Source of the DNA: Burkholderia aenigmatica
Lineage (GTDB): Bacteria > Pseudomonadota > Gammaproteobacteria > Burkholderiales > Burkholderiaceae
Direction of reading: 5' to 3'
DNA length: 50,199 nt
Assembly: GCF_902499175.1 (NCBI RefSeq)
Contig: NZ_CABVQC010000068.1
Span: 1 to 50,199, forward strand
Within the stretch, counting starts at the first letter, position 1. Every line of letters starts with the position of its first letter. A model generated the notes under the pieces. The model had not been told where the DNA came from. It was given only the letters and a program-made list of their open reading frames with translations, and did no database searches. This document shows, piece by piece, positions 15,436 through 24,329 of this stretch. Both the position numbers and the translations under genes were made by a program.

Positions 15436-17112
15436 TTACGATTGCGGTTTCTCGACGATCACGCGGCGGTTGTCGCGCGCAATCACGCGCATCGGCACGC
15501 CTTGCTTGACCAGGGTGTCGTACTGGCCGGGCGGCATGATCGCGAGCGCATGGGTTTCCTGTTTCCAGCGCGTGATCCACTCGTCGACGGTCGGAACCCA
15601 CTTGTTCGGCTCCATCGAGATCCCGAACGCGAGCTCGTCCTGGCGCTGGACCATGATCGTCGTGTGGCCCATATAGAACGGGAACGTGTGATCGAGCATC
15701 TCGATCGAGTAGAACGGCGTGTCGGCCGGCAGCTTCGCGAGTTCGGCGCGTACCGCGGGCGCGAGCAGCGCGCCCGAGCTGTAGCGGCCGAATTCGTCGT
15801 GGCCGGTGCCGCCGATCGTGCCGAACGCGAACCAGGCGGCGCCGAACACGGCGAGCGCGGCAGCCACACTCGCGCGACGGTTCAGCCATGCGGCCGCGAG
15901 CGTCAGGGCGGCCGCGACCGCGAGGCCTGCGTACAGCCACATCTGGAACGCGCGGTACAGCGCGTTCGGCGTGCGGGCATCGCCCAGGTACGCGAGGGCG
16001 ATGATCCCGAATGCCGCGACGACGAGGAACACGAGGTAGCCGAGCAGGTGGCGGCGGAACCGGTCGGCGCTCATCAGCGGCAGGTACGCGCCGATGATCA
16101 GCGCGAGGGCCGGCGCCACCGGCAGCACGTACGAGATCAGCTTCGAATGCGACGCGCTGAAGAACAGGAAGATGAATGCGCTCCAGATCAGCAGCACGAG
16201 CATCGGCGAGAAGCCGTTCGGCTGGCGCGGCATCCGCAGCGCATGGCGGATGCTCTGCCACGCGACCGACAGCCACGGCAGGAAGCCGACCAGCAGCACG
16301 GGCACGAAGTAGTAGAGCGGGCCCGGGCGGTTCTGTTCCGGGGTCAGATACCGGCGGAACTGCTGGACGATGAAGAAGAAGTTGAAGAACTCGGGGTTGC
16401 GCTGCTGGACGAGCACGAACCACGGCGTGACGATCGCGAAGAAGATCACGAGGCCGCTCACCAGGTACAGGCGCTTCCACAGCGCCCAGTCGCGCGCGAT
16501 CAGCGTGTAGAGCACCAGCACGGCGCCCGGCAGGATCAGGCCGACGAGGCCCTTCGACAGCACGGCGAACGCCATCGCGGCCCAGCATGCCCACATCCAG
16601 CCGCGCGCCGCGGCCGGGCGCAGCCCGGGCCGCTGCGCGAGCAGCAGCGAGCACAGCGACAGCGTCATCCAGAACGCCAGCCCCATGTCGAGCGCGTTGA
16701 AGTGGCCCATCAGGTTCCAGTACGGCGACGACGCGAGTACGACGGCCGCAAGGAAGCCCGACAGCGGGTTGAACAGGCGCGCGCCGGTGAAGCCGACCAG
16801 CAGGATGCCGGCGAAGCTGGCGACAGCTGTGTAGAGGCGGGCCTGCCATTCGCCGATGCCGAACCACGCGAACGTGAGCGCGTTCATCCAGGTCTGCAGC
16901 GGCGGCTTCTCGAAGTACTTGTAGCCGTTGTAGCGCGGCGTGATCCAGTCGCCGGTGACGAACATCTCGCGCGCCATTTCCGCGTAGCGGCCCTCGTCGC
17001 TCGGGATCAGGTGGCGCAGCCCGAGCGGCGCGAACCAGACGATCGCGAGCGCGATGACGAGGAGGACGAGCGTGATGCGATTGAGCGGTAGCCTCGACGG
17101 CGTATCGTTCAT
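15436..17112 (-). CDS. arnT: Undecaprenyl-phosphate-L-Ara4N:lipid A transferase ArnT
   Basis: A 558-residue GT-C (GT39/PMT-like) membrane enzyme. The N-terminal helix is followed by the first periplasmic loop with the acidic motif IPSDEGRYAEMAREM (about residues 36-50), which binds the donor in this family. About a dozen hydrophobic helices and a C-terminal periplasmic domain follow. ArnT transfers L-Ara4N from undecaprenyl phosphate to lipid A phosphates on the periplasmic side, giving resistance to cationic peptides and polymyxin. In Burkholderia cenocepacia, L-Ara4N synthesis is reported to be essential. It is first in its transcription unit; a candidate promoter and PmrA-like box lie 107-140 bp upstream. 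Confidence 0.94.
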   Translation of the reverse strand: MNDTPSRLPLNRITLVLLVIALAIVWFAPLGLRHLIPSDEGRYAEMAREMFVTGDWITPRYNGYKYFEKPPLQTWMNALTFAWFGIGEWQARLYTAVASFAGILLVGFTGARLFNPLSGFLAAVVLASSPYWNLMGHFNALDMGLAFWMTLSLCSLLLAQRPGLRPAAARGWMWACWAAMAFAVLSKGLVGLILPGAVLVLYTLIARDWALWKRLYLVSGLVIFFAIVTPWFVLVQQRNPEFFNFFFIVQQFRRYLTPEQNRPGPLYYFVPVLLVGFLPWLSVAWQSIRHALRMPRQPNGFSPMLVLLIWSAFIFLFFSASHSKLISYVLPVAPALALIIGAYLPLMSADRFRRHLLGYLVFLVVAAFGIIALAYLGDARTPNALYRAFQMWLYAGLAVAAALTLAAAWLNRRASVAAALAVFGAAWFAFGTIGGTGHDEFGRYSSGALLAPAVRAELAKLPADTPFYSIEMLDHTFPFYMGHTTIMVQRQDELAFGISMEPNKWVPTVDEWITRWKQETHALAIMPPGQYDTLVKQGVPMRVIARDNRRVIVEKPQS

Positions 17113-17218
17113 GGATTTTCAGCCTGTTGGTTATTGTGACGGGCCGCCGGCGGGTTGCGCCGGGGGCGGGCGGCCTGGCCGGGCCGATCCGGAGGATCGA
17201 CCCGCTGCGCCGGCCCGA

Positions 17219-17252
17219 GTTTTACCGCATCGGGGATTAACGTTCAATTAAG
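17219..17252 (-). promoter_or_regulatory. Candidate arnT promoter with PmrA-box-like half-sites
   Basis: Read on the minus strand: CTTAAT (17252-17247), five bases, GTTAAT (17241-17236). This matches the PmrA box YTTAAK-N5-YTTAAK at 11 of 12 positions. Overlapping it is TTGAAC (17247-17242), 17 bp, then TAAAAC (17224-17219), a plausible -35/-10 pair. The element overlaps the last codons of the upstream gene. Regulation by PmrA is inferred only. Confidence 0.45.
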
Positions 17253-17611
17253 AGCGCGGCGGCGACTTTGCGGCCTTCGGCCATCAGGATGTTGTAGGTG
17301 CGGCAGGCAGCCTGGAAATCCATCGTCTCGACGCCGATCCGCTTCGCGGTGAGCGCCGCGACGAGCCGCGGGTGCGGGAAGCGCAGCCGCGCGCCGCTGC
17401 CGAAGATCACGAGTTCGGGCGTCGGGTCGAGCAGCATCGCGAAATGCTCGGGCGCGAGCGCGTCGAACGACGACACGGGCCATACCTGGACCGGCGCGCC
17501 GGGCAGTACGATGACGCTCGTTTCATGGCGTTCGAGATTGACGTCGACATAATCGGGGCCGTAGCCGGTGACGGTGTTGAGCGCGCCGCTCGCGTCCTGG
17601 TGCAATTTCAA
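17237..17611 (-). CDS. Mth938-like (DUF498) domain protein
   Basis: The ~124-residue protein fits the Mth938/Xcc1710-like family of small alpha/beta proteins with no assigned enzymatic function in bacteria. Features visible are the GYGPDYVDVN segment near residue 16, ELVIFGSGARLRFPHP near 67, and a conserved C-terminal ACRTYNILMAEGRKVAAALL helix. The TTG at 17611 gives the usual family start. The frame is open to an ATG at 17734 that would add 41 low-complexity residues, so the start is uncertain. The final leucine is encoded by TTA and the next Ile by ATT, both rare in this genome, where the arnT control element overlaps. Confidence 0.8.
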   Translation of the reverse strand: MKLHQDASGALNTVTGYGPDYVDVNLERHETSVIVLPGAPVQVWPVSSFDALAPEHFAMLLDPTPELVIFGSGARLRFPHPRLVAALTAKRIGVETMDFQAACRTYNILMAEGRKVAAALLIER

Positions 17612-17926
17612 ATCGGTATTCCGCGGTTCCGTAGGGGAATGTGGTGCAGGGCCACACGGGCCCGGATGGCCGGTTTCGCTTGCCTGAGCACGCGGGGCGC
17701 CTGACGGCGCGGCCCCGGCGCGGCTATGGTGCATTGCGAAAGTCGGCCAAAATCCGCTAAATTATAACTTTTTGGTCGCCCCCGGGCGCCACTTGCGTCG
17801 CGCGTCGCCACAAGCCGCGCCCGACCGCCCGCTTTTTCCCAGTCTAGACAGCGCGCACAGACCGGCCGCTTTCCAGTTTTGATCCCGTCCCCCCGGCCGC
17901 AAGGCCAACCCAGGAACCGTGTCGTC
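17612..17926. other. Divergent intergenic region between the Mth938-like gene and alaA
   Basis: 315 bp holding control signals for both directions. On the minus strand a perfect TATAAT (17766-17761) lies 27 bp before the alternative ATG at 17734 and 150 bp before the preferred TTG; no matching -35 is visible. On the plus strand I see no convincing promoter for alaA beyond a weak TCTAGA near 17844. A 41-codon N-terminal extension of the minus-strand gene would occupy 17612-17734. Confidence 0.5.
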
Positions 17927-19165
17927 GTGAAACCGATTCAGAAGTCGAACAAGCTGCTCAACGTCTGCTACGACATCCGTGGCCCGGTGCTCGAGCACGC
18001 GAAGCGCCTCGAGGAAGAAGGCCACCGCATCATCAAGCTGAACATCGGCAACCTCGCGCCGTTCGGTTTCGACGCGCCGGACGAGATCATCCAGGACATG
18101 ATCCGCAATTTGCCGACGTCGTCCGGCTATTCGGATTCGAAGGGCGTGTTCTCGGCGCGCAAGGCCGTGATGCACTACACGCAGGAAAAGGGCGTCGTGG
18201 GCGTCGGCCTCGACGACATCTACATCGGCAACGGCGCGTCCGAGCTGATCGTGATGGCGACCCAGGCGCTCCTGAACGACGGCGACGAAGTGCTGCTGCC
18301 CGCGCCCGACTACCCGCTGTGGACGGCGGCGGTCAGCCTGTCGGGCGGCACGCCGGTGCATTACATCTGCGACGAGCAGAACGCGTGGATGCCCGATCTC
18401 GACGACATCCGCCGCAAGATCACGCCGAACACGAAGGCGATCGTCGTGATCAACCCGAACAACCCGACGGGTGCGCTTTATTCAGACGAATTGCTGCTCG
18501 AACTGCTCGCGATCGCGCGCCAGCACGGGCTGATCGTGTTTGCCGACGAGGTGTACGACAAGATCGTCTACGACGGCCTCGAGCACACGGCGCTGGGCTC
18601 GCTGTCGGAGGACGTGATCACCGTCACGTTCAACAGCCTGTCGAAGAGCTATCGCTCGTGCGGCTACCGCGCGGGCTGGATGGCCGTGTCGGGCCTGGGC
18701 GGCGACAACCGCCGGCACGCGAAGGACTATCTCGAGGGGCTCGGCATCCTGTCGTCGATGCGCCTGTGCGCGAACGTGCCCGGGCAGTTCGCGATCCAGA
18801 CGGCGCTCGGCGGCTACCAGAGCATCAACGAGCTGATCGTGCCGAGCGGGCGCCTGTACAAGCAGCGCGAACTCGCGTACGACATGCTCACGTCGATCCC
18901 GGGCGTGACCTGCGTGAAGCCGCAGGCCGCGCTGTACATGTTCCCGCGCCTCGACCCGAAGCTTTATCCGATCCAGAACGACCAGCAGTTCATTCTCGAC
19001 CTGCTGCTCGAGGAGCGCGTATTGCTCGTGCAGGGCACGGGCTTCAACTGGACGACGCCGGACCACTTCCGCGTGGTCTTCCTGCCGAACCTCGACGATC
19101 TGACCGATTCGATCAACCGGATCGCACGCTTCCTCGACGGCTATCGCAAGCGCCATACGGCGTAA
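17927..19165 (+). CDS. alaA: Glutamate-pyruvate aminotransferase AlaA-type
   Basis: A 412-residue class-I PLP aminotransferase closely resembling AlaA. The N-terminus MKPIQKSNKLLNVCYDIRGP is typical, PNNPTG is near residue 177, and the Schiff-base Lys240 is in SLSKSYRSCGYRAGWM. It transfers the amino group of glutamate to pyruvate to make alanine. The GTG at 17927 is preceded by AGGAA at good spacing; a TTG further upstream would add 16 non-conserved residues. It lies 50 bp before hom, so alanine and threonine pathway genes are likely co-transcribed, an arrangement common in betaproteobacteria. Confidence 0.92.
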   Translation: MKPIQKSNKLLNVCYDIRGPVLEHAKRLEEEGHRIIKLNIGNLAPFGFDAPDEIIQDMIRNLPTSSGYSDSKGVFSARKAVMHYTQEKGVVGVGLDDIYIGNGASELIVMATQALLNDGDEVLLPAPDYPLWTAAVSLSGGTPVHYICDEQNAWMPDLDDIRRKITPNTKAIVVINPNNPTGALYSDELLLELLAIARQHGLIVFADEVYDKIVYDGLEHTALGSLSEDVITVTFNSLSKSYRSCGYRAGWMAVSGLGGDNRRHAKDYLEGLGILSSMRLCANVPGQFAIQTALGGYQSINELIVPSGRLYKQRELAYDMLTSIPGVTCVKPQAALYMFPRLDPKLYPIQNDQQFILDLLLEERVLLVQGTGFNWTTPDHFRVVFLPNLDDLTDSINRIARFLDGYRKRHTA

Positions 19166-19215
19166 GCGGCAGCCCGGACGAAACCTATTCTTTTTACTCA
19201 TCGATCACACGCAGC

Positions 19216-20544
19216 ATGGAACCGATCAAAGTTGGCCTGTTGGGCTTCGGCACGGTAGGCAGCGGCACCTTCACGGTGCTGGGCCGCAACCAGGAAGAAA
19301 TCAAGCGACGCGCGGGGCGCGGCATCGAGGTGACGCGCATTGCGGTGCGCAACCCGGCCAAGGCGCTGGCTGCGCTCGGCGGCGACGCCGGCGCCGCGCA
19401 GATCACCGACGATTTCAACGCAGTCGTCGATGATCCGTCGATCGCAATCGTCGCCGAGATGATCGGCGGCACGGGCATCGCGCGCGAGCTCGTGCTGCGC
19501 GCGATCGCGAACGGCAAGCATGTCGTGACGGCCAACAAGGCACTGCTCGCGGTGCACGGCACCGAGATCTTCGAGGCCGCGCGCGCGAAGGGCGTGATGG
19601 TCGCGTTCGAAGCGGCCGTCGCCGGCGGCATCCCGATCATCAAGGCGCTGCGCGAAGGCCTGACCGCGAACCGCATCCAGTACATCGCGGGCATCATCAA
19701 CGGCACGACCAACTACATCCTGTCGGAAATGCGCGACCGCGGGCTCGACTTCGCGACCGCGCTGAAGGCCGCGCAGGAGCTCGGCTACGCGGAAGCCGAT
19801 CCGACCTTCGACATCGAAGGCGTCGACGCCGCGCACAAGGCGACGATCATGAGCGCGATCGCGTTCGGCGTGCCGGTGCAGTTCGACCGCGCGTACGTCG
19901 AGGGCATCAGCAAGCTCGACGCGACCGACATCCGCTACGCGGAAGAGCTCGGCTACCGGATCAAGCTGCTCGGCATCACGCGCCGTGCCGAAAACGGCAT
20001 CGAGCTGCGTGTGCACCCGACGCTGATCCCGGAGAAGCGCCTGCTCGCGAACGTCGAGGGTGCAATGAACGCGGTCGTCGTGCACGGCGACGCGGTCGGC
20101 ACGACGCTGTACTACGGCAAGGGCGCGGGCGCGGAGCCGACCGCATCGGCCGTGGTCGCGGATCTCGTCGACGTCACGCGCCTGCACACGGCGGACCCCG
20201 AGCACCGCGTGCCGCATCTCGCGTTCCAGCCCGACAGCCTGTCGAACACGCCGATCCTGCCGATCGAGGAAGTGACGAGCGGCTATTACCTGCGCCTGCG
20301 CGTCGCCGACCAGACGGGCGTGCTGGCCGACATCACGCGCATCCTTGCTGCGTCGGGCATCTCGATCGACGCGCTGCTGCAGAAGGAATCGGAGCAGGTC
20401 GACGACGCGAACGGCGAAACCGACATCATCCTGATCACGCACGTCACGCTCGAGAAGAACGTGAATGCGGCGATCGCGCAAATCGAGAGCCTCGAGACGG
20501 TGGTATCGAAGGTGACGAAGCTGCGCATGGAAGCGCTGAACTGA
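19216..20544 (+). CDS. hom: Homoserine dehydrogenase
   Basis: A 442-residue monofunctional homoserine dehydrogenase. The N-terminal NAD(P)-binding loop is GFGTVGSG (10-17). The catalytic/dimerisation domain contains GIINGTTNYILSEM near residue 160 and the EADPTFDIEGVDAAHK segment. The C-terminal ACT domain (about 355-435, LRVADQTGVLADITRILA) is normally where threonine feeds back. It reduces aspartate semialdehyde to homoserine. It is not fused to aspartokinase, unlike E. coli ThrA/MetL. thrC follows after 12 bp. The start shown is the only one matching the family; the same frame extends far upstream but inside alaA. Confidence 0.96.
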   Translation: MEPIKVGLLGFGTVGSGTFTVLGRNQEEIKRRAGRGIEVTRIAVRNPAKALAALGGDAGAAQITDDFNAVVDDPSIAIVAEMIGGTGIARELVLRAIANGKHVVTANKALLAVHGTEIFEAARAKGVMVAFEAAVAGGIPIIKALREGLTANRIQYIAGIINGTTNYILSEMRDRGLDFATALKAAQELGYAEADPTFDIEGVDAAHKATIMSAIAFGVPVQFDRAYVEGISKLDATDIRYAEELGYRIKLLGITRRAENGIELRVHPTLIPEKRLLANVEGAMNAVVVHGDAVGTTLYYGKGAGAEPTASAVVADLVDVTRLHTADPEHRVPHLAFQPDSLSNTPILPIEEVTSGYYLRLRVADQTGVLADITRILAASGISIDALLQKESEQVDDANGETDIILITHVTLEKNVNAAIAQIESLETVVSKVTKLRMEALN

Positions 20545-20556
20545 GCTGAGGACGAC

Positions 20557-22008
20557 ATGAACTACATCTCCACGCGCGGCGCCGGCATCGGCGAGCGCCA
20601 CACGTTCTCCGACATCCTGCTCGGCGGTCTCGCGAAGGACGGCGGGCTCTACCTGCCGACCGAGTATCCGCAGGTGTCCGCCGACGAGCTCGCACGCTGG
20701 CGCACGCTGTCGTACGCGGATCTCGCGTTCGAGATCCTGTCGAAGTTCTGCGACGACGTGCCGGCCGACGACCTGCGCGCGATCACGCGCCGCACGTACA
20801 CGGCCGACGTGTACAGCAACACGCGCCACGGCGAGAATGCAGCCGACATCACGCCGCTGAAGACGCTCGGGACCGAAAACGGCGCGCCGATCTCGCTGCT
20901 CGAACTGTCGAATGGCCCGACGCTCGCGTTCAAGGACATGGCGATGCAGCTGCTCGGCAACCTGTTCGAGTACACGCTCGCGAAGCACGGGCAAACGCTG
21001 AATATTCTCGGCGCGACGTCCGGCGACACCGGCAGCGCGGCCGAATACGCGATGCGCGGCAAGGCCGGCGTGCGCGTGTTCATGCTGTCGCCGCACAAGA
21101 AGATGAGCGCGTTCCAGACGGCGCAGATGTTCAGCCTGCAGGATCCGAACATCTTCAACCTCGCGGTCGAAGGCGTGTTCGACGATTGCCAGGACATCGT
21201 CAAAGCCGTGTCGAACGATCACGCGTTCAAGGCGCAGCAGAAGATCGGCACGGTCAACTCGATCAACTGGGCGCGCGTCGTCGCGCAGGTCGTGTACTAC
21301 TTCAAGGGTTACTTCGCGGCGACCCAATCCAATGACGAGCGCGTGTCGTTCACGGTGCCGTCGGGCAACTTCGGCAACGTCTGCGCGGGCCACATCGCGC
21401 GGATGATGGGGCTGCCGATCGCGAAGCTGGTGGTCGCGACCAACGAGAACGACGTGCTCGACGAGTTCTTCCGCACCGGCGCATACCGCGTGCGCAGCGC
21501 CGAGAACACCTATCACACGAGCAGCCCGAGCATGGACATCTCGAAGGCATCGAACTTCGAGCGCTTCGTGTTCGACCTGCTCGGCCGCGATCCGGCGCGC
21601 GTGATGCAGCTGTTCCGCGACGTCGAGGAGAAGGGCGGCTTCGATCTCGCGGCGAGCGGCGATTTCGCGCGCGTCGCCGAGTTCGGCTTCGTGTCGGGCC
21701 GCAGCAGCCACATCGACCGCATTGCGACGATCCGCGACGTGTTCTCGCGCTACGACACGATGATCGATACGCACACGGCCGACGGCGTGAAGGTCGCGCG
21801 CGAGCATCTCGACGCAGGCGTGCCGATGGTCGTGCTCGAGACGGCGCAGCCGATCAAGTTCGGCGAGACGATCCGTGAAGCGCTCGATCGCGAAGCCGAG
21901 CGTCCGGCTGCATTCGACGGGCTCGAGGCGCTGCCGCAGCGCTTCGAGGTCGTGAAGGCCGACGCGCAGCAGGTGAAGGACTTCATCGCGACCCATACGG
22001 GCGCATGA
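20557..22008 (+). CDS. thrC: Threonine synthase
   Basis: A 483-residue fold-type-II PLP enzyme of the long threonine synthase group (E. coli/yeast type). The N-terminal YISTRG motif, the PLP lysine K126 in PTLAFKDMAMQ, and the phosphate-binding SGDTGSAAEYA loop (about 152-162) are visible. It converts O-phosphohomoserine to threonine. GAGGAC precedes the ATG. It completes the hom-thrC pair; homoserine kinase (thrB) is not in this window. A stem-loop terminator follows. Confidence 0.96.
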   Translation: MNYISTRGAGIGERHTFSDILLGGLAKDGGLYLPTEYPQVSADELARWRTLSYADLAFEILSKFCDDVPADDLRAITRRTYTADVYSNTRHGENAADITPLKTLGTENGAPISLLELSNGPTLAFKDMAMQLLGNLFEYTLAKHGQTLNILGATSGDTGSAAEYAMRGKAGVRVFMLSPHKKMSAFQTAQMFSLQDPNIFNLAVEGVFDDCQDIVKAVSNDHAFKAQQKIGTVNSINWARVVAQVVYYFKGYFAATQSNDERVSFTVPSGNFGNVCAGHIARMMGLPIAKLVVATNENDVLDEFFRTGAYRVRSAENTYHTSSPSMDISKASNFERFVFDLLGRDPARVMQLFRDVEEKGGFDLAASGDFARVAEFGFVSGRSSHIDRIATIRDVFSRYDTMIDTHTADGVKVAREHLDAGVPMVVLETAQPIKFGETIREALDREAERPAAFDGLEALPQRFEVVKADAQQVKDFIATHTGA

Positions 22009-22041
22009 CGCACGGCCGGGCCGCGGGCCCGGCTGCGCAGG

Positions 22042-22092
22042 ACGGCCGGAATGCCGATTCGTCGAACGGATCGGGGTTCCGGCCGTTTCGTT
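22042..22092 (+). terminator. Probable terminator after thrC
   Basis: The 10-bp perfect arms ACGGCCGGAA (22042-22051) and TTCCGGCCGT (22077-22086) enclose a 25-nt loop that can itself fold. They are followed by TTCGTTT. The T-run is poor, so efficiency is uncertain. Confidence 0.55.
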
Positions 22093-22211
22093 TGGTCGCT
22101 GCCGCGCGATTGCCGCCGTACCGCGCGCGAAACAAGTGCCAGACCCGCGCGTTCGCGCGAATCACAGTTTCCGCATGTCCGCCATATCGCGCGCCCGCGC
22201 GACGGCGTCGC

Positions 22212-22217
22212 TACAAT
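22212..22217 (+). promoter_or_regulatory. -10 box upstream of moeA
   Basis: TACAAT lies 34 bp before the moeA ATG, predicting a start near 22224 and a ~28-nt leader. No clear -35 is visible. It follows the thrC terminator directly, as expected for a new operon. Confidence 0.45.
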
Positions 22218-22251
22218 GACGTATTGCATCCCACGATCCCCGATTCCATCG

Positions 22252-23499
22252 ATGTCGAACCCGAATCCCGCGGCGCCGCGCGCGCCGATGCTGTCGACCG
22301 CCGAGGCGCTCGCCGCACTGCTCGAGGCCGCGAAGCCGTTGCCCGGCACCGAAACCGTCGCTACGCTCGACGCGCTCGGCCGCGTGCTGGCGGCCGACGT
22401 GAGCTCGCCGCTCGACGTGCCGCCGATGCATACGAGTGCGATGGACGGCTATGCAGTGCGCGTCGCCGACCTGCTGCATGGCGATCGGCGCCTGCCGGTG
22501 TCGCAGCGTATTCCGGCCGGGCATCCGGCCGCGCCGCTCGCAGCCGGCACGGCCGCACGGATCTTCACCGGCGCGACGGTGCCGCCCGGCGCCGACGCCG
22601 TCGTGATGCAGGAGCAGGCGTCGGCCGACGGCGATGCGGTCGAGATCCTGCACACGCCGAAGGCCGGCGAATGGATCACCGCGCAGGGCGCGGATATCCG
22701 GCAGGGCTCGGTGATCCTGCCGGCCGGTACGCGGCTCACGCCGCAGGCGCTCGGCCTGGCCGCATCGGTCGGCTGTGCGCAGTTGCCGGTCGCGCGGCGG
22801 ATTCGCGTCGCGGTGTTCTTCACCGGCGACGAGCTGACGATGCCGGGCGAGCCGCTGAAGCCCGGCGCGATCTACAACTCGAACCGCTTCACGCTGCGCG
22901 GGCTGCTGGAGCGGCTCGGCTGCCACGTGACCGACTACGGGATCGTGCCCGATTCGCTCGCCGCGACGCGCGATACGCTGCGCGAGGCCGCACGCGATCA
23001 CGATGTGATCCTGACGAGCGGCGGCGTGTCGGTCGGCGATGAGGATCACGTGAAGCCGGCCGTCGAGGCCGAAGGGCGGCTCGCGCTGTGGCAGATCGCG
23101 ATGAAGCCCGGCAAGCCGCTTGCATACGGCGCGGTGCGCCGCGGCGATGAACGCCCCGATGCGCATTTCATCGGGTTGCCCGGCAATCCGGTGTCGAGCT
23201 TCGTCACGTTCCTGCTGTTCGTGCGGCCGTTCCTGCTGCGCCTGTCCGGCGTGCGCGACGTTGCGCCGCGCGCGCTGTCGCTGCGCGCCGATTTCTCGCA
23301 GAGCAAGGGCGACCGGCGCAACGAATTCCTGCGTGCGCGCGTGAACGCGGCGGGCGGCCTCGACCTGTTCCCGAACCAGAGCTCGGCGGTGCTGACGTCG
23401 ACGGTGTGGGGCGATGGTCTGATCGACAATCCGCCGCAGCACGCGATCAGCGCCGGCGAGACCGTGCGTTTCATTCCGTTTTCCGAACTGCTGTCGTAA
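22252..23499 (+). CDS. moeA: Molybdopterin molybdotransferase MoeA
   Basis: A 415-residue MoeA. Family motifs are PPMHTSAMDGYAV (about 59-71), the TGATVPPGADAVVMQE loop near 105-120 and the catalytic TSGGVSVGDEDHV region near 250, then the C-terminal beta-barrel domain. MoeA inserts molybdate into adenylylated molybdopterin, the last step of Moco synthesis. The ATG at 22252 is the start best matching the family; an ATG at 22216 would add 12 residues but coincides with the -10 box. It is followed by moaD after 19 bp. Confidence 0.94.
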   Translation: MSNPNPAAPRAPMLSTAEALAALLEAAKPLPGTETVATLDALGRVLAADVSSPLDVPPMHTSAMDGYAVRVADLLHGDRRLPVSQRIPAGHPAAPLAAGTAARIFTGATVPPGADAVVMQEQASADGDAVEILHTPKAGEWITAQGADIRQGSVILPAGTRLTPQALGLAASVGCAQLPVARRIRVAVFFTGDELTMPGEPLKPGAIYNSNRFTLRGLLERLGCHVTDYGIVPDSLAATRDTLREAARDHDVILTSGGVSVGDEDHVKPAVEAEGRLALWQIAMKPGKPLAYGAVRRGDERPDAHFIGLPGNPVSSFVTFLLFVRPFLLRLSGVRDVAPRALSLRADFSQSKGDRRNEFLRARVNAAGGLDLFPNQSSAVLTSTVWGDGLIDNPPQHAISAGETVRFIPFSELLS

Positions 23500-23518
23500 C
23501 CCGGCGGCTTCCCGAACC

Positions 23519-23776
23519 ATGAAGATTCAGCTGAAATTTTTTGCAAGCGTGCGCGAGGCACTGGGTGTTGCCGACGAACAGGCCGAAGTGCCGGACAGCG
23601 TCACGACCGTGGGCGACGTGCGCGCGTGGCTGCGCGTGCGCGGCGGTGCGTGGGCCGAGACGCTCGCGGAAGGGCGCGCCCTGCGCATGGCGTGCAATCA
23701 CGAGATGACCGATCCCGACACGCGGCTCACCGAGGGCTGCGAAGTCGCGTTCTTTCCGCCGGTGACGGGCGGTTGA
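23519..23776 (+). CDS. moaD: Molybdopterin synthase sulfur carrier subunit MoaD
   Basis: An 85-residue ubiquitin-fold protein ending in the required Gly-Gly (PPVTGG), which is adenylylated and thiocarboxylated to donate sulfur to precursor Z. N-terminal KIQLKFFASVREALG is the family's first strand and helix. It forms the heterotetramer with MoaE, whose gene starts 10 bp downstream. Slightly longer than E. coli MoaD (81). Confidence 0.95.
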   Translation: MKIQLKFFASVREALGVADEQAEVPDSVTTVGDVRAWLRVRGGAWAETLAEGRALRMACNHEMTDPDTRLTEGCEVAFFPPVTGG

Positions 23777-23786
23777 GGCACCGGCG

Positions 23787-24263
23787 ATGGCAACGGTACG
23801 AATCCAGACGGACGACTTCGATCTGAACGCCGAAGTCGCGGCATTGCGCGCGCGCAACCCGAAGATCGGCGCGGTCGCGTGCTTCGTCGGCACGGTGCGC
23901 GACCTGAACGAAGGCGATTCGGTGGCCGCGATGGAGCTCGAGCACTATCCGGGAATGACCGAGAAGGCGCTCGAGAAGATCGCCGCCGAGGCCGGCCGGC
24001 GCTGGCCGGGCACCGACGTCGCGATCGTGCATCGCGTCGGCAGGCTTTTGCCGCTCGACCAGATCGTGATGGTCGCGACGGTTGCGTCGCACCGCGGCGA
24101 TGCGTTCGCGTCGTGCGAGTTCGTGATGGACTACCTGAAGACCGAAGCGCCGTTCTGGAAGAAGGAAACCACGCCGGATGGCGAGCGCTGGGTCGATGCG
24201 CGCAGCACCGACGATGCCGCGCTCGCGCGCTGGGGCATCGAATCGGGCAACACGCGGCGCTGA
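23787..24263 (+). CDS. moaE: Molybdopterin synthase catalytic subunit MoaE
   Basis: A 158-residue MoaE. Visible family features are GAVACFVGTVRDLNEGDSV (about 32-50), the MELEHYPGMTEKAL segment near 52, and the catalytic region MDYLKTEAPFWKKE near residues 114-128 with its conserved lysines. It converts cyclic pyranopterin monophosphate to molybdopterin with sulfur from MoaD. GAGG lies upstream of the ATG. It is the last gene of the moeA-moaD-moaE run and converges on the haemoglobin gene 66 bp away. Confidence 0.95.
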   Translation: MATVRIQTDDFDLNAEVAALRARNPKIGAVACFVGTVRDLNEGDSVAAMELEHYPGMTEKALEKIAAEAGRRWPGTDVAIVHRVGRLLPLDQIVMVATVASHRGDAFASCEFVMDYLKTEAPFWKKETTPDGERWVDARSTDDAALARWGIESGNTRR

Positions 24264-24329
24264 GCGTGGCGCCTGCGTCGTGCGGCGAGATGCCACATGC
24301 GCGCAAGGGTCGCGCGTGGCGGCTACCCG

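Noticed and set aside
15262..17091. 609-codon plus-strand open frame opposite arnE and arnT
   Set aside because: It is highly charged (Arg/Glu/Asp/His) without hydrophobic cores, and lies antisense to a well-defined membrane protein gene.
18319..19215. N-terminal extension of hom reaching into alaA
   Set aside because: The added ~300 residues are Arg/Ala-rich, lie inside alaA and have no similarity to aspartokinase. Hom starts properly at 19216.
19198..21996. 932-codon minus-strand open frame opposite hom and thrC
   Set aside because: It is a mirror frame of two conserved enzymes; the Arg/His/Asp/Val-rich low-information sequence has no family features.
22009..22251. Possible riboswitch (molybdenum cofactor) before moeA
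   Set aside because: The structured DNA here is explained by the thrC terminator hairpins. The leader after the -10 box is only about 28 nt, too short for a Moco element.
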